This document shows positions 9,094 through 18,139 of a stretch of DNA of 64,000 bases, one piece after another. Each line of letters starts with the position of its first letter. Within the stretch, counting starts at the first letter, position 1. The notes beneath the pieces were generated by a model. That model searched no databases. It was not told where the DNA came from and saw only the letters and a list, made by a program, of their open reading frames with translations. The stretch lies in assembly GCF_001719125.1 (NCBI RefSeq), contig NZ_CP017006.1:2432384-2496383 (forward strand), given 5' to 3'. This DNA is from Sulfolobus sp. A20. Lineage in GTDB: Archaea; Thermoproteota; Thermoprotei_A; Sulfolobales; Sulfolobaceae. Made by a program: the position numbers and the translations under genes.

Positions 9094-9636
9094 TTATTCA
9101 TTTAGCTTACTCTTTGCCCACTCTAAAATACCTCCACTTCTCATGACGTCTAAAATAAAAGGAGGCATAGGAGTACTATTAAAAGTCTTATCCATAATTT
9201 TAATTTCGCCAGTATCTACGTTAATTTCCACTTCAATGTCAGTTGACTTAACAAAAGATCCTATTACTTCCCTTCCCTTCATCAAACTATTTAAATGTTC
9301 TACAGCTTCTGGGGAGATGAATATTGGAAGTCCTACATTTATCGCGTTTCTAAAGAATATTCTCGCAAAACTCTTAGCTATTACCGCACTTATCCCTAAA
9401 GCTTTAAGACCTATTGCTGCTTGTTCTCTCGATGAGCCACTGCCGAAATTTTTACCAGCAACCATTATATCCCCCGGTTTAACACGTTTTACGAAATCAG
9501 GATCTACTCCCTCAAAAATGTGTTTTGCGACTTCCTTAGGATCTGTGATAGTCAAAAACCTACCCGGAATTATTACGTCAGTATCAACATCATTTCCTAC
9601 TACGTGAGCCTTACCCTTAAATATCATTTCTTTCAC
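9094..9636 (-). CDS. Aconitase-type hydro-lyase, small (swivel) subunit
   Basis: A 180-residue LeuD/homoaconitase-type swivel domain. It has GNDVDTDVIIPGRF near residue 14-27, FGSGSSREQAA in the middle and AKSFARIFFRNAINVGLPI afterwards. It pairs with the large subunit encoded just upstream, with a four-base overlap. The loop that separates isopropylmalate isomerases (YLV-type) from homoaconitases (YLRT) reads F27-L28-T29-I30 here. It matches neither, so another substrate such as a methylated malate or citrate is plausible. Leucine biosynthesis is not supported by the neighbours. Last gene of a four-gene operon. Confidence 0.85.
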   Translation of the reverse strand: MKEMIFKGKAHVVGNDVDTDVIIPGRFLTITDPKEVAKHIFEGVDPDFVKRVKPGDIMVAGKNFGSGSSREQAAIGLKALGISAVIAKSFARIFFRNAINVGLPIFISPEAVEHLNSLMKGREVIGSFVKSTDIEVEINVDTGEIKIMDKTFNSTPMPPFILDVMRSGGILEWAKSKLNE

Positions 9637-10940
9637 CCATATACAAACTTTTTAACTTCATCCCAGTCTGCAACTTTTCTAGGATCCGTGATGTATCCCG
9701 TTATTGCAGAAGCTGCAGCTACCATAGCATTTGCTAAATATACTTCTGCCTTAGCTGAGCCCATTCTACCTCTGAAATTTCTATTTGTGGTAGTAATTGC
9801 TACTTCGCCATCTGCTAATAAGCCCATATGACCTCCGAAACACGCTCCACAAGTAGAATGAGATACTTGGGCACCTGCGTCAATAAATGTATCGATAAGA
9901 CCCTCTTTTATGGCTTGTTTATACACGTTACGAGTAGCTGCCATTATAATTAACCTAACGTCCTTAGCGATCTTCTTGCCTCTAAGAATAGCCGCAGCTT
10001 GTCTCAAATCCGTTATTGTTCCGTTTGCACAATTTCCTATATATATTTGATTAACTGGTATTCCCTCGACGTCTTTGACATTCACAACATTACCCGGGGA
10101 ATGAGGCTTAGCTATCAAAGGTTCTAAACTAGTGATATCATACTCATGAACCGCTACATACTTAGCATCGTTATCCGCTTTCACTAGACTGCTTACTTCA
10201 CCTAAATAAGTCTTACTCCAATTTATTACAACCTCATTAGGCTCAAATATTCCTGCTTCAGCTCCAGCCTCTATAGCCATGTTTGCTACATGCATATACT
10301 CATCTATATTAAAATTAAGTAGAGCAGGTCCAGAAAACTCCATAGATTGAAAGTTTGCTCCATCTACTCCTATATCACTTATAGCATGTAATATTAAGTC
10401 CTTTCCAGTGATAAATGGTGGTCTTCTTCCTTTAAATATGAATAATTGGCTTTCAGGTACCCTAAACCATAAGTAACCTAATGCCATGGCTACTGCTATA
10501 TCAGTTGCACCAAACCCTGAACCATAAGCATTAAATGCTCCATATGTTGTAGTGTGGGAATCCCCTCCAATGATTAAATAACCTGGCTTAACCAATCCCA
10601 TTTCTGGTAATAACGTATGTTCTATTCCAGATCCTATCTCGAAGAACTTGTTAGCTCCTTGCTCTTTAGCGAAATCCCTCATTACTTTATTGTTTTGAGC
10701 TGCCTCCAGAGAAGGAGGAGGTTCAAAGTGATCTAAAACTAGAACCAAACTGTTTACATCCTTAACCCTTTTCGCCCCAATACTCTTAACTTGCTTTATA
10801 GCCAATGGACCAGAAACGTCATTGAGTAATATCACATCTGGCTTAGCCAGAATTATTTCGCCAGGCTTTATTTCATTACGCTTTTCAACTAAATGGGCTT
10901 GTAATATTTTCTCCGCTATAGTCTTACCCACTTCTCTCAA
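9633..10940 (-). CDS. Aconitase-type hydro-lyase, large (Fe-S) subunit
   Basis: A 435-residue LeuC/HacA-family protein. It carries GGDSHTTTYGAFNAYGSGFG, the iron-sulfur cysteines in YIGNCANGT and HSTCGACFGG, and TTNRNFRGRMG. It binds a [4Fe-4S] cluster and adds or removes water from a 2- or 3-hydroxy di- or tricarboxylate together with the small subunit at 9094. It overlaps the GlcG-like gene upstream by 17 bases. Its position next to a PrpB-type lyase resembles the dimethylmaleate hydratase/dimethylmalate lyase pair of nicotinate fermenters, or a methylcitrate branch. A 94-bp piece very similar to 10280-10373 sits in the pseudogene region near 21095. Confidence 0.85.
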   Translation of the reverse strand: MREVGKTIAEKILQAHLVEKRNEIKPGEIILAKPDVILLNDVSGPLAIKQVKSIGAKRVKDVNSLVLVLDHFEPPPSLEAAQNNKVMRDFAKEQGANKFFEIGSGIEHTLLPEMGLVKPGYLIIGGDSHTTTYGAFNAYGSGFGATDIAVAMALGYLWFRVPESQLFIFKGRRPPFITGKDLILHAISDIGVDGANFQSMEFSGPALLNFNIDEYMHVANMAIEAGAEAGIFEPNEVVINWSKTYLGEVSSLVKADNDAKYVAVHEYDITSLEPLIAKPHSPGNVVNVKDVEGIPVNQIYIGNCANGTITDLRQAAAILRGKKIAKDVRLIIMAATRNVYKQAIKEGLIDTFIDAGAQVSHSTCGACFGGHMGLLADGEVAITTTNRNFRGRMGSAKAEVYLANAMVAAASAITGYITDPRKVADWDEVKKFVYG

Positions 10941-11367
10941 CCTCTTTCTTCAATGCTTCTAAAGCAGCTTCAGCTACCTTCATGTCTTCAGTGTAATGCC
11001 CCCCGCTGACACCAATTCCTCCTACAATTTTACCGTTTAACACTATTGGATATCCTCCTCCAAATATTATTAGTCTATTAATACCAGATGGAGCACCTAA
11101 TGCTAAAGGTGGATCATTCTTTATGAAGTCATACCATTGGTGGGTAGGCATTCCAAAACCAACTGCAGTATAAGCTTTATCAATAGCAACTTGAACGCTT
11201 AAAAGAGGTGCACCATCCATTCTCAAAAAGGACTTAAGAACACCGCTCTCATCAACTATTGCTATAACGAATGACTTTCCTATTTCCTTAGCTTTTTCTG
11301 TAGCAGCTTTTATCATAACCATAGCCATATCATCGGAAATGCTCTCTTTAGTGAAAGTTGTCTTCAC
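10924..11367 (-). CDS. GlcG/HbpS-family (DUF336) protein
   Basis: A 147-residue protein with the DUF336 pattern: AIVDESGVLKSFLRMDGAPLLSVQVAIDKAYTAVGFG, then GGYPIVLNGKIVGGIGVSGG near the C-terminus. The family is named after glycolate utilisation gene glcG and includes haem-binding HbpS. Its catalytic role is unsettled, and it often sits in operons for small hydroxy-acid or diol metabolism. It overlaps the lyase gene upstream by four bases and the aconitase large subunit downstream by 17, so co-translation is likely. Confidence 0.85.
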   Translation of the reverse strand: MKTTFTKESISDDMAMVMIKAATEKAKEIGKSFVIAIVDESGVLKSFLRMDGAPLLSVQVAIDKAYTAVGFGMPTHQWYDFIKNDPPLALGAPSGINRLIIFGGGYPIVLNGKIVGGIGVSGGHYTEDMKVAEAALEALKKEVERSG

Positions 11368-12272
11368 TTTCTCACCCTAGTAACATATTTCTGCTCTAAT
11401 TTTTGTACTTCTGGAACGCCTATAAATTCTACAAATTCGTTGAAATTTACCATTTTATCTAGTACGTTTAATGGTAGACCGTCTACTTTCATTCTCTCAA
11501 GAACTTCCTTCATTGCCTTAAATGCTGTGAATAGCGTTACTACTGGTACTATAACGAGTTTATAACCTAATTCCCTTAGAGTCTTTAGATCTATTAAAGG
11601 AGACCTTGTACCTTTTCCTGCCCAATTGTATAATAAAGGAATACCCCTAAGTTCCTTTGCAATCCTCTCTATCTGTTCAACATTTTCTGGGGCTTCAACG
11701 AACAACATATCTGCTCCTGCCTTATAATATTCCTTAGCCCTCTCTAGAGCTGAGTCAATTCCCTCCACGGCAATAGCATCAGTTCTCGCTATTAGGAGGA
11801 AGTTAGGATTCCTTTTAGCATCTCTACCTGCTCTAATCTTTTCTACCATTTCTTCAAGGGGTATTAGTTCTTTACCAGTTAAATGTCCACATTTCTTTGG
11901 AAAAGTTTGATCCTCGATATGTAAACCAGACGCCCCGGCATCCTCATACTCTCGAATAGTTCTAATGATGTTTATTGGATTACCGTAACCGGTGTCAGCA
12001 TCAGCTATTAGCGGAACGCTAATTACTCTGGCAATCCTTTTAACGTTATCTACCATCTCACTCATAGTGATTAATCCGACGTCAGGGTAGCCTAACATGC
12101 TAGCTGCTGTTCCAAATCCTGTCATGTAGACACACTCAAATCCCATCGCTTCTATTAGTCTAGCACTTAATGCATCATATGCCCCTGGGCAAACCAATAT
12201 ATCTTTAGATTCCAATAATTTCCTTAGGTTATCTGGTCCATTAATTTTATCTCTTAGAAGGACCCCTCCCAT
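11364..12272 (-). CDS. prpB: Isocitrate lyase/PEP mutase-superfamily lyase (methylisocitrate or dimethylmalate lyase-like)
   Basis: A 302-residue TIM-barrel protein with metal-binding DADTGYGNP (D91, D93), the catalytic loop KKCGH at 126-130 and LLIARTDA. The short PrpB-type length and the KKCGH loop indicate cleavage of a carbon-carbon bond in 2-methylisocitrate, 2,3-dimethylmalate or a similar acid to pyruvate plus a second acid. It is not the long isocitrate lyase of the glyoxylate cycle. It opens the operon whose other members are GlcG-like and two aconitase-type subunits. The gene symbol is by family only; substrate is uncertain. Confidence 0.8.
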   Translation of the reverse strand: MGGVLLRDKINGPDNLRKLLESKDILVCPGAYDALSARLIEAMGFECVYMTGFGTAASMLGYPDVGLITMSEMVDNVKRIARVISVPLIADADTGYGNPINIIRTIREYEDAGASGLHIEDQTFPKKCGHLTGKELIPLEEMVEKIRAGRDAKRNPNFLLIARTDAIAVEGIDSALERAKEYYKAGADMLFVEAPENVEQIERIAKELRGIPLLYNWAGKGTRSPLIDLKTLRELGYKLVIVPVVTLFTAFKAMKEVLERMKVDGLPLNVLDKMVNFNEFVEFIGVPEVQKLEQKYVTRVRK

Positions 12273-12353
12273 ATAGTATCATATAAACACCAGATTAATA
12301 AGTTTTTTAAGTAATAAAATTAATGACGCGAATGCATTAAATTGATTGTCTTG

Positions 12354-12475
12354 AAGGGCAAACTCTTTTGGCTGGATGAGATCGGCTAAGAGATTATAAT
12401 ATTTATTCTGACTTTACAAAATAATGGAGGTTACAAAATAAGGGAGGTCCCTCCAGTAGGAAGGAAGCAAGACTC
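12354..12475 (+). repeat. Two degenerate IS605-like end hairpins between the lyase and coxE genes
   Basis: The first copy (about 12354-12388) reads ctcttttggctggatgagat and aligns loosely with the consensus ctttagggctgggaggagtc. The second (about 12435-12475) has GGAGG-tc-CCTCC followed by agtaggaaggaagcaagac, and ends at the stop codon of the coxE gene. The preceding ggaggttacaaaa is also seen before the copy at 27612. These are weak matches, seen by eye. Confidence 0.35.
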
Positions 12476-13478
12476 AAATGGAAAAATTATGATCTATTAG
12501 ACTACTAGGGGAGATCATTAAGTCTACGTTTTCATTTACAATTTTAACTGTCTCAGTAGCTGGAGAATATGATGGGCTATCCATTAAAGGATTAATCCAC
12601 ATAGATAAAAAGCACCTTTTTTTGATATCCTTTAATTCTCTTTTTAATAGTTCTAGATTACCTAAATCCCATGCATCACTGAAAATAACTACACTGCTTC
12701 TTCTATTTAAATAATAACCGTAACGCCTCTTTAACTCTTGCAAGGCTTCTCCTATTCTCGTACCACTCCCATAAGAAATTGTCGACGAAATACTTCTTAG
12801 ATTTATTAGATTCAAGCTGGTTACTTGAAAGAAGTTAGTTACTCTTTTTACGTCTGTACTAAAATAGAATATTTCAGTTTTTTTCTCCATCCTCTTTAAG
12901 AAGAAAGATAGTAGTAAACTTTCCTTAAAGAAATCTATCATTGAACCAGAGACATCGCATAACAAAATTATATTAGATTTTAAAATTTTTCTTTTAGATT
13001 TTATTATAATTGGATAATCACCTTCGTACTTCGCTTCTCTTCTTAGTGTCCTTTTAATATCTAATGTCCCAATTTCCTTTACCTTAAATCTATGCCCTTG
13101 ATAACTTAACGTAATCTCTCTAATATTATTTGCAATATTCCTCCACTTCGTTATATCGTTGATATCTACTTTAAAATTCTCTAACTTTGCTTTAGCCTCT
13201 GAAGGGCTGTAGATGAACAGCGTTTTGCTTTCACTGAGGTACTGTTGGGTCACAACGTTTCCGAATACTTTTTGGCTTTGACTACGCTTTTCCTCATTAT
13301 TGATGAGTTGAAAATTCTTTAAGAGAGTAGCTTTAAGTATTGCCTTTAGAGTAAAGGGATCCCTATCCTTTATAACTCTTATTGCATTAATTGCGTCAAG
13401 AGTTTCATCAATACCTACATTCCTTCCCATTTCCCTTAATACGTTAGCTATCTTGACTATCAATTCTTCCTCTCTCAT
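12474..13478 (-). CDS. coxE: CoxE-like von Willebrand factor A domain protein
   Basis: A 334-residue protein with a helical N-terminal half and a C-terminal VWA domain. The MIDAS motif is DVSGS (D175, S177, S179), followed by GSGTRIGEAL and FSDAWDLG, which supply the Thr and Asp metal contacts. In cox operons CoxE works with the AAA+ protein CoxD to mature the copper-molybdenum centre of CO dehydrogenase. The gene overlaps coxD by 35 bases and closes the coxMSLDE set. A degenerate hairpin lies at its 3' end. Confidence 0.85.
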   Translation of the reverse strand: MREEELIVKIANVLREMGRNVGIDETLDAINAIRVIKDRDPFTLKAILKATLLKNFQLINNEEKRSQSQKVFGNVVTQQYLSESKTLFIYSPSEAKAKLENFKVDINDITKWRNIANNIREITLSYQGHRFKVKEIGTLDIKRTLRREAKYEGDYPIIIKSKRKILKSNIILLCDVSGSMIDFFKESLLLSFFLKRMEKKTEIFYFSTDVKRVTNFFQVTSLNLINLRSISSTISYGSGTRIGEALQELKRRYGYYLNRRSSVVIFSDAWDLGNLELLKRELKDIKKRCFLSMWINPLMDSPSYSPATETVKIVNENVDLMISPSSLIDHNFSI

Positions 13479-14322
13479 TTTTACTCACGAAATGTCTTAT
13501 ATCTTCCTCATCCTTAAGTAGAGTAGTTATGAGTTGTTTTATGGTATCATAGTCTATATTTTTTACATTAAGAGTTAGTATTGCATTAACAAAGTCAATA
13601 GTTTCGGACACTCCAGGTTTATGAATTATTTCATCATCATTCCTAAGTTCATTCACTATTCTTATAGCTGACTTAACTACATCCTCTCTTACATTAGGAA
13701 CTTTTCTCTTTATTATCTCTAGTTCTCTTTCTTCTTTAGGATATGATAGATTTAAGTATATACACCTTCTTCTTATGGCATCTGATAGATCTCTAGTTTT
13801 GTTGGACGTTATAAATACGTAAGGTACGCTGTTAGCCTTTATTGTACCTAATTCAGGAATTGTAACTTGGAATTCCCCTAAAAACTCCAATAAAAATCCT
13901 TCAAATTCCGGCTCAGCTCTATCTATTTCATCTATGAGTAATACTACCCTTTTATCTGACCTTAATGCCCTTAATAGTGGTCTTTCGAGCAAGAACTCTT
14001 CACTGTATATTCTCTTCCTTATCTCATTCTCGTTATTTAATTGCTGTAGCATCTTTATTTCCAGCAATTGTCTAGGATAATCCCACTCATAGACTGCTTG
14101 AGAATAGTCTAATCCCTCATAACATTGAAGTCTAACTAACTGTAAATTTAATGCCTTTGCTATAACTTTGGCTAGTTCAGTCTTTCCACATCCTGGTGGT
14201 CCTTCAATCAATAAAGGTTTTTCTAATTTTAATGCTAGAAATACAGCTACAGCTGCTTCCCTCTCTATTACGTAATTATGGTCCGATAATAGTTTAATTA
14301 GTTCATCAACACTATTGATCAT
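13444..14322 (-). CDS. coxD: CoxD-like MoxR-type AAA+ ATPase
   Basis: A 292-residue AAA+ protein with Walker A GPPGCGKT at 41-48, Walker B VVLLIDEIDRAEPEFEGFLL near 125-145, and sensor/arginine-finger segment SDAIRRRCIYLNLSYP. This is the MoxR/CoxD class of chaperone ATPases that act with VWA proteins. In Oligotropha CoxD is needed for inserting sulfur and copper into the CO dehydrogenase active site. It starts 29 bases after coxL ends and overlaps coxE, giving strong operon evidence. Confidence 0.87.
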   Translation of the reverse strand: MINSVDELIKLLSDHNYVIEREAAVAVFLALKLEKPLLIEGPPGCGKTELAKVIAKALNLQLVRLQCYEGLDYSQAVYEWDYPRQLLEIKMLQQLNNENEIRKRIYSEEFLLERPLLRALRSDKRVVLLIDEIDRAEPEFEGFLLEFLGEFQVTIPELGTIKANSVPYVFITSNKTRDLSDAIRRRCIYLNLSYPKEERELEIIKRKVPNVREDVVKSAIRIVNELRNDDEIIHKPGVSETIDFVNAILTLNVKNIDYDTIKQLITTLLKDEEDIRHFVSKNERGRIDSQDS

Positions 14323-14351
14323 TTTATTTCACTTAAAAAAAGGGTTAAAAT

Positions 14352-16712
14352 TTATTCATCTGAGGCTATCCCCTTATCCTTAAGTATTTTCCATACTTTC
14401 CAAGGCCATATAGGCATATCAATGTGCTTAACATCTAAATGAGATAAGGCATCAACTACCGCGTTTACAAATGCTGCTGGAGACCCGACTGTAGCAGATT
14501 CTCCTACCCCCTTAGCTCCTAATGGATGATGAGGAGATGGTGTTATGGTTTTATCTAGTTCCCACTTCGGTGTTTCCACAGCTGTGGGTATTAAGTATTC
14601 AGCGAAACTTCCCCCATAAATATTTCCATTCTCGTCGTAACGTATTTCCTCCATGAATGCTGTACCAAATCCCATAGTCAAAGCTCCCATAATTTGACCA
14701 TCAACAATTACTGGATTTATAATGTTTCCACAGTCATCAACTGCTACAAACCTCCTAACCTTGACTTGCCCGGTTCCTTTGTCAATATCAACAACGCAGA
14801 TATAAGCTCCGAATGGGAAAGTCATATTTGGGGGATTATAATATGTAACAGCCTCTAGTCCAGCTTCTAGATTAGGTGGAGGATTAGTATATGCAGCTAA
14901 CGCAACTTCTTGAATAGTCTTAGATTTTTCTGGATAGCCCTTTACATAAAACTTACCTTTCTCAAATACAATGTCCTCTTCTCTCGCTTCTAATAGGTGT
15001 GCAGCTATCTTCTTAGCCTTGTCTAATATTTTCCTAGCTGATACTGCAGCTGCTGCCCCAGCAGTTGGAGTACTACGACTTGCATAAGTACCTAAGCCAT
15101 ATGGGCAAGTATCCGTATCTCCCTCTTCGACAATTATATCCTCAACTGGAATTCCTAAAATTTCAGATACTATTTGGGCATAAGTTGTTTCATGTCCTTG
15201 ACCTTGTGCTCTAGTTCCAAATCTGGCTATTACCTTACCAGTGGGATGAATCCTTATTTCAGCGCTCTCAAACATCTTTATTCCCACAATATCAAACAAG
15301 TCAGCTGGTCCTGCTCCTACTATTTCGACAAAAGTGCTTATCCCAATCCCCATTAATTCCCCTTTCTTCCTCTTCTCCTCTTGTTCCTTCCTCAGCTCAT
15401 AATAACCTATTTTTTCCATAGCTTTCTTCAATGCAGCAGCGTAATTGCCGCTATCATACGTCCAACCTAATGCAGACTTATATGGGAATTTCTCTGGTGG
15501 GATGAAGTTCTTTAACCTTAACTCAGCAGGATCCATTCTCAATTCATGAGCTAGTATATCAACTAGCCTCTCAATAGTATATGATGCTTCAGTTACCCTA
15601 AATGAACATCTATATGCGATACCTCCAGCAGGCTTATTAGTGTAAGCTCCAGTTACCTCGACGTAGGCAGACTTCATGTCATAAGCTCCAGTGCAAATAC
15701 TGAATAGACCTGCAGGGAACTTAGATGGATTTGCGTCACCATAAAAGGCTCCGTGATCACTTATCACCTTAATCCTCAACGCTAGTATTGTCCCATCCTT
15801 TTTAGCTGCTAATTCTCCATGTATGTGAAAGTCTCTCGCAAAAGCTGTGCTTCTCATATCCTCAGATCTAGTATTTATCCACTTAACTGGTCTTCCTAGT
15901 TTTATTGATGCATAAGCTGAAACTACGTAACCGGGGTATACGTAAACTTTCCCTCCAAACCCGCCTCCTATGTCTGGTGAGATTATCCTTATCTTATTTT
16001 CTGGTATTTTAGTAACTAGTGAGAACACTGTTCTAACGACGTGAGGAGCTTGAGTTGTCATCCATAATGTCAACTTACCAGAAACTGGATCATAATGTGC
16101 CACTGATCCAACTGGCTCCATATAAGCTACGTGTAATCTTTGATAGTAGAAATCTTGACTTACTACAACATCAGCCTCTTTAAACAATTTATCTGTAAGT
16201 TCTTTGTCTCCAGCTTCCCATTTAAAGACTAAATTGGACTTCTTATCGGGTCTTACAATGGGCGAATTTGTTTCTAAAGCTTTCTTAGGATCAATAACTG
16301 GTTCTAAAGGTTCATATTCGATTTCAATTTGATTAGCTGCATCTAAAGCCTTATACTTATCTTCTGCTATAACCGCTACAACTTCCTGTCCTTGAAACAC
16401 TACCTTATCAGTAGGTAATACCATCATTTTATCTCCCATAAGGGTTGGTATCCACGATAATCCCGCTTTTTCTAGTTCTTCTCCAGTTATTATGTCGATA
16501 ACTCCTGGCATCGACTTAGCCTTTTCTATATCTATTCTTTTTATTTTCGCGTGAGCATAAGGACTTCTAACAAAAGCTAAGTAAACCATTCCCGGTAATT
16601 TTATATCATCTACATAAGTTCCCTTACCCATTAAGAATCTCATGTCTTCCTTACGCCTTATTTTATGACCCATTCCATGAACTCCAACAGGAGGTAAAGT
16701 TTCCTCTGCCAT
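14352..16712 (-). CDS. coxL: Aerobic CO dehydrogenase large (molybdenum) subunit, form I
   Basis: A 786-residue xanthine oxidase-family catalytic subunit. The active-site loop reads AYRCSFR at 366-372 (C369 is encoded at 15606-15608), the signature AYXCSFR that separates form I CoxL from form II (AYRGAGR). In form I the Cys carries the copper of the Mo-S-Cu centre. Other segments also track CoxL closely: DIGGGFGGK at 247-255, TGAYTNKPAGG, GWTYDSGNY, RAQGQGHETTYAQI, YGLGTYASRSTPTAG, and GAKGVGES with the catalytic Glu near the C-terminus. It oxidises CO with water to CO2 and passes electrons through CoxS and CoxM. It directly abuts coxS and is followed by coxD/coxE. Confidence 0.92.
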   Translation of the reverse strand: MAEETLPPVGVHGMGHKIRRKEDMRFLMGKGTYVDDIKLPGMVYLAFVRSPYAHAKIKRIDIEKAKSMPGVIDIITGEELEKAGLSWIPTLMGDKMMVLPTDKVVFQGQEVVAVIAEDKYKALDAANQIEIEYEPLEPVIDPKKALETNSPIVRPDKKSNLVFKWEAGDKELTDKLFKEADVVVSQDFYYQRLHVAYMEPVGSVAHYDPVSGKLTLWMTTQAPHVVRTVFSLVTKIPENKIRIISPDIGGGFGGKVYVYPGYVVSAYASIKLGRPVKWINTRSEDMRSTAFARDFHIHGELAAKKDGTILALRIKVISDHGAFYGDANPSKFPAGLFSICTGAYDMKSAYVEVTGAYTNKPAGGIAYRCSFRVTEASYTIERLVDILAHELRMDPAELRLKNFIPPEKFPYKSALGWTYDSGNYAAALKKAMEKIGYYELRKEQEEKRKKGELMGIGISTFVEIVGAGPADLFDIVGIKMFESAEIRIHPTGKVIARFGTRAQGQGHETTYAQIVSEILGIPVEDIIVEEGDTDTCPYGLGTYASRSTPTAGAAAAVSARKILDKAKKIAAHLLEAREEDIVFEKGKFYVKGYPEKSKTIQEVALAAYTNPPPNLEAGLEAVTYYNPPNMTFPFGAYICVVDIDKGTGQVKVRRFVAVDDCGNIINPVIVDGQIMGALTMGFGTAFMEEIRYDENGNIYGGSFAEYLIPTAVETPKWELDKTITPSPHHPLGAKGVGESATVGSPAAFVNAVVDALSHLDVKHIDMPIWPWKVWKILKDKGIASDE

Positions 16713-17201
16713 CTAAGCCCCACCTCTCATCTTTTCTGCTGCATACTTAATTGCCTCAACTATATTCTGATATCCAGTACATCTGCAAAGATTTCCCGAT
16801 ATTCCCCATCTAATTTCCTCTTCTGTTGGATTAGGATTCCTCATGAGTAATTGATAAGCTGCCATTATCATTCCCGGCGTACAGTAACCGCATTGTAAAC
16901 CATGCTTAACCCAAAATCCTTCTTGTATGGGATGAAGCTTTCCGTCTTTAGCCAAACCCTCTATGGTTAATACTTCTTTGCCATTTGCTTGAACTGCAAA
17001 TATCGTGCAAGATTTAACAGCCTTACCATTCAAGATAACTGTACATGCTCCACAATTTGTAGTATCACATCCTATGTGAGTCCCAGTTAAACCAGCTATA
17101 TCCCTTATGAAGTGGACTAATAGTAATCTAGGCTCTATATCAGCCTCATAAGGTTTGCCATTTATCGTTATTTTAACGTGGACAGCTTTAACCAATTTCA
17201 C
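16713..17201 (-). CDS. coxS: CO dehydrogenase small (2x[2Fe-2S]) subunit
   Basis: A 162-residue protein with an N-terminal ferredoxin-type domain binding one [2Fe-2S] cluster through C45, C50, C53 and C65. A C-terminal helical domain binds the second through C104, C107, C139 and C141 ([16 protein letters not shown]). It relays electrons from the molybdenum subunit to the FAD subunit. Stop and start are contiguous with coxL, and it overlaps coxM by four bases, so the three subunits are translated together. Confidence 0.92.
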   Translation of the reverse strand: MKLVKAVHVKITINGKPYEADIEPRLLLVHFIRDIAGLTGTHIGCDTTNCGACTVILNGKAVKSCTIFAVQANGKEVLTIEGLAKDGKLHPIQEGFWVKHGLQCGYCTPGMIMAAYQLLMRNPNPTEEEIRWGISGNLCRCTGYQNIVEAIKYAAEKMRGGA

Positions 17202-18079
17202 ACACCTCCTAAAGCCTTTCTTAATGATTGTTTTATCGCCCTAACTGTTAGCACTCCAGCCATAGCCTTTCTGTATTCAGCTGGAGGACCAAACGGTTCT
17301 TCAACTGGTTGAATTGTATCACTCACTACTTTGCCTACTTCTTTAATCAAGTTATCGTTTATCCTACTTCCTCTTAACATCTCTTCAGCTTTATAAGCCT
17401 TAACTGCATTATTACTCGCTCCACCAATCCCGATTCCTACCTCTTTCACAGTTCCATCATAATCTACGGATATATTTACAGCTGATGCAACTATTGCGAA
17501 GTCGCCTACTCTTCTCTCTAATTTTATATAACTTCCACCATTCCTTGGTTGTTGAATTGGAATCCTTATTTCGGTCAAGATCTCATCTGTTCTCAATGCG
17601 GTTTGAAATGGTCCTAAAAAGAAGTCTTTAGCCTTAATAACTCTACTTCCAGACAAACTTGTAGCCACGAGTTCAGCATTGTAAGCTAGCATCACAGAAG
17701 GTAAGTTATTTCCAGGATGATTATAACATACATTACCTCCTACAGTTCCCCAGTTTCTTACCGTAGGATCGGCAATATGCTTGACAGCTTCATGAAGTAA
17801 TGGGTATTTATTTCTTATTAAGTCGGAATACTCTAAGTCTGAATATCTAGTTAATGCTCCGATCCTCAAATAACCTTCTGACTCGCTAACATAAGATAGA
17901 TTTGGTATGTTATTTATATCTATGACGTACTTAGGAGAAATGATTCTTAACTTCATCGCTATTATTAAACTTTGACCTCCTGCCAGTATCTTTGCGTCAT
18001 CTCCGTATTTAGATAATAGTTCTAGTGCCTCCTTAAGGTCGTTAGGCGAGAAATAGTCAAATTCTGCAGGATACATCAA
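17198..18079 (-). CDS. coxM: CO dehydrogenase medium (FAD) subunit
   Basis: A 293-residue FAD-binding protein of the CoxM/CutM family. It has ILAGGQSLI near residue 32-40 and a second FAD motif [18 protein letters not shown] near 118-135, with the C-terminal CO dehydrogenase flavoprotein domain after residue 175. It accepts electrons from CoxS and delivers them to the quinone or cytochrome chain. First structural gene of the M-S-L-D-E order typical of aerobic CO dehydrogenase operons. A gap of 60 bases separates it from the XdhC-like gene upstream. Confidence 0.9.
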   Translation of the reverse strand: MMYPAEFDYFSPNDLKEALELLSKYGDDAKILAGGQSLIIAMKLRIISPKYVIDINNIPNLSYVSESEGYLRIGALTRYSDLEYSDLIRNKYPLLHEAVKHIADPTVRNWGTVGGNVCYNHPGNNLPSVMLAYNAELVATSLSGSRVIKAKDFFLGPFQTALRTDEILTEIRIPIQQPRNGGSYIKLERRVGDFAIVASAVNISVDYDGTVKEVGIGIGGASNNAVKAYKAEEMLRGSRINDNLIKEVGKVVSDTIQPVEEPFGPPAEYRKAMAGVLTVRAIKQSLRKALGGV

Positions 18080-18139
18080 ATTATCTTATTTTTGCAAGTT
18101 AAAAAAGCTTTGCTATCAAGGAAAACTTTGCATTTTTTA

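Noticed and set aside
9143-9607. A 154-codon + strand frame opposite the aconitase small subunit
   Set aside because: It is the mirror of a real, conserved minus-strand gene and has no domain character.
11364-12272. Glyoxylate-cycle isocitrate lyase
   Set aside because: The protein is 302 residues with a PrpB-type active-site loop and is linked to aconitase-type subunits, so it is more likely a methylisocitrate or dimethylmalate lyase, despite malate synthase at the far end of the window.
14352-16712. Glyceraldehyde/aldehyde oxidoreductase large subunit
   Set aside because: The AYRCSFR loop, CoxL-specific segments and coxD/coxE neighbours fit CO dehydrogenase better.
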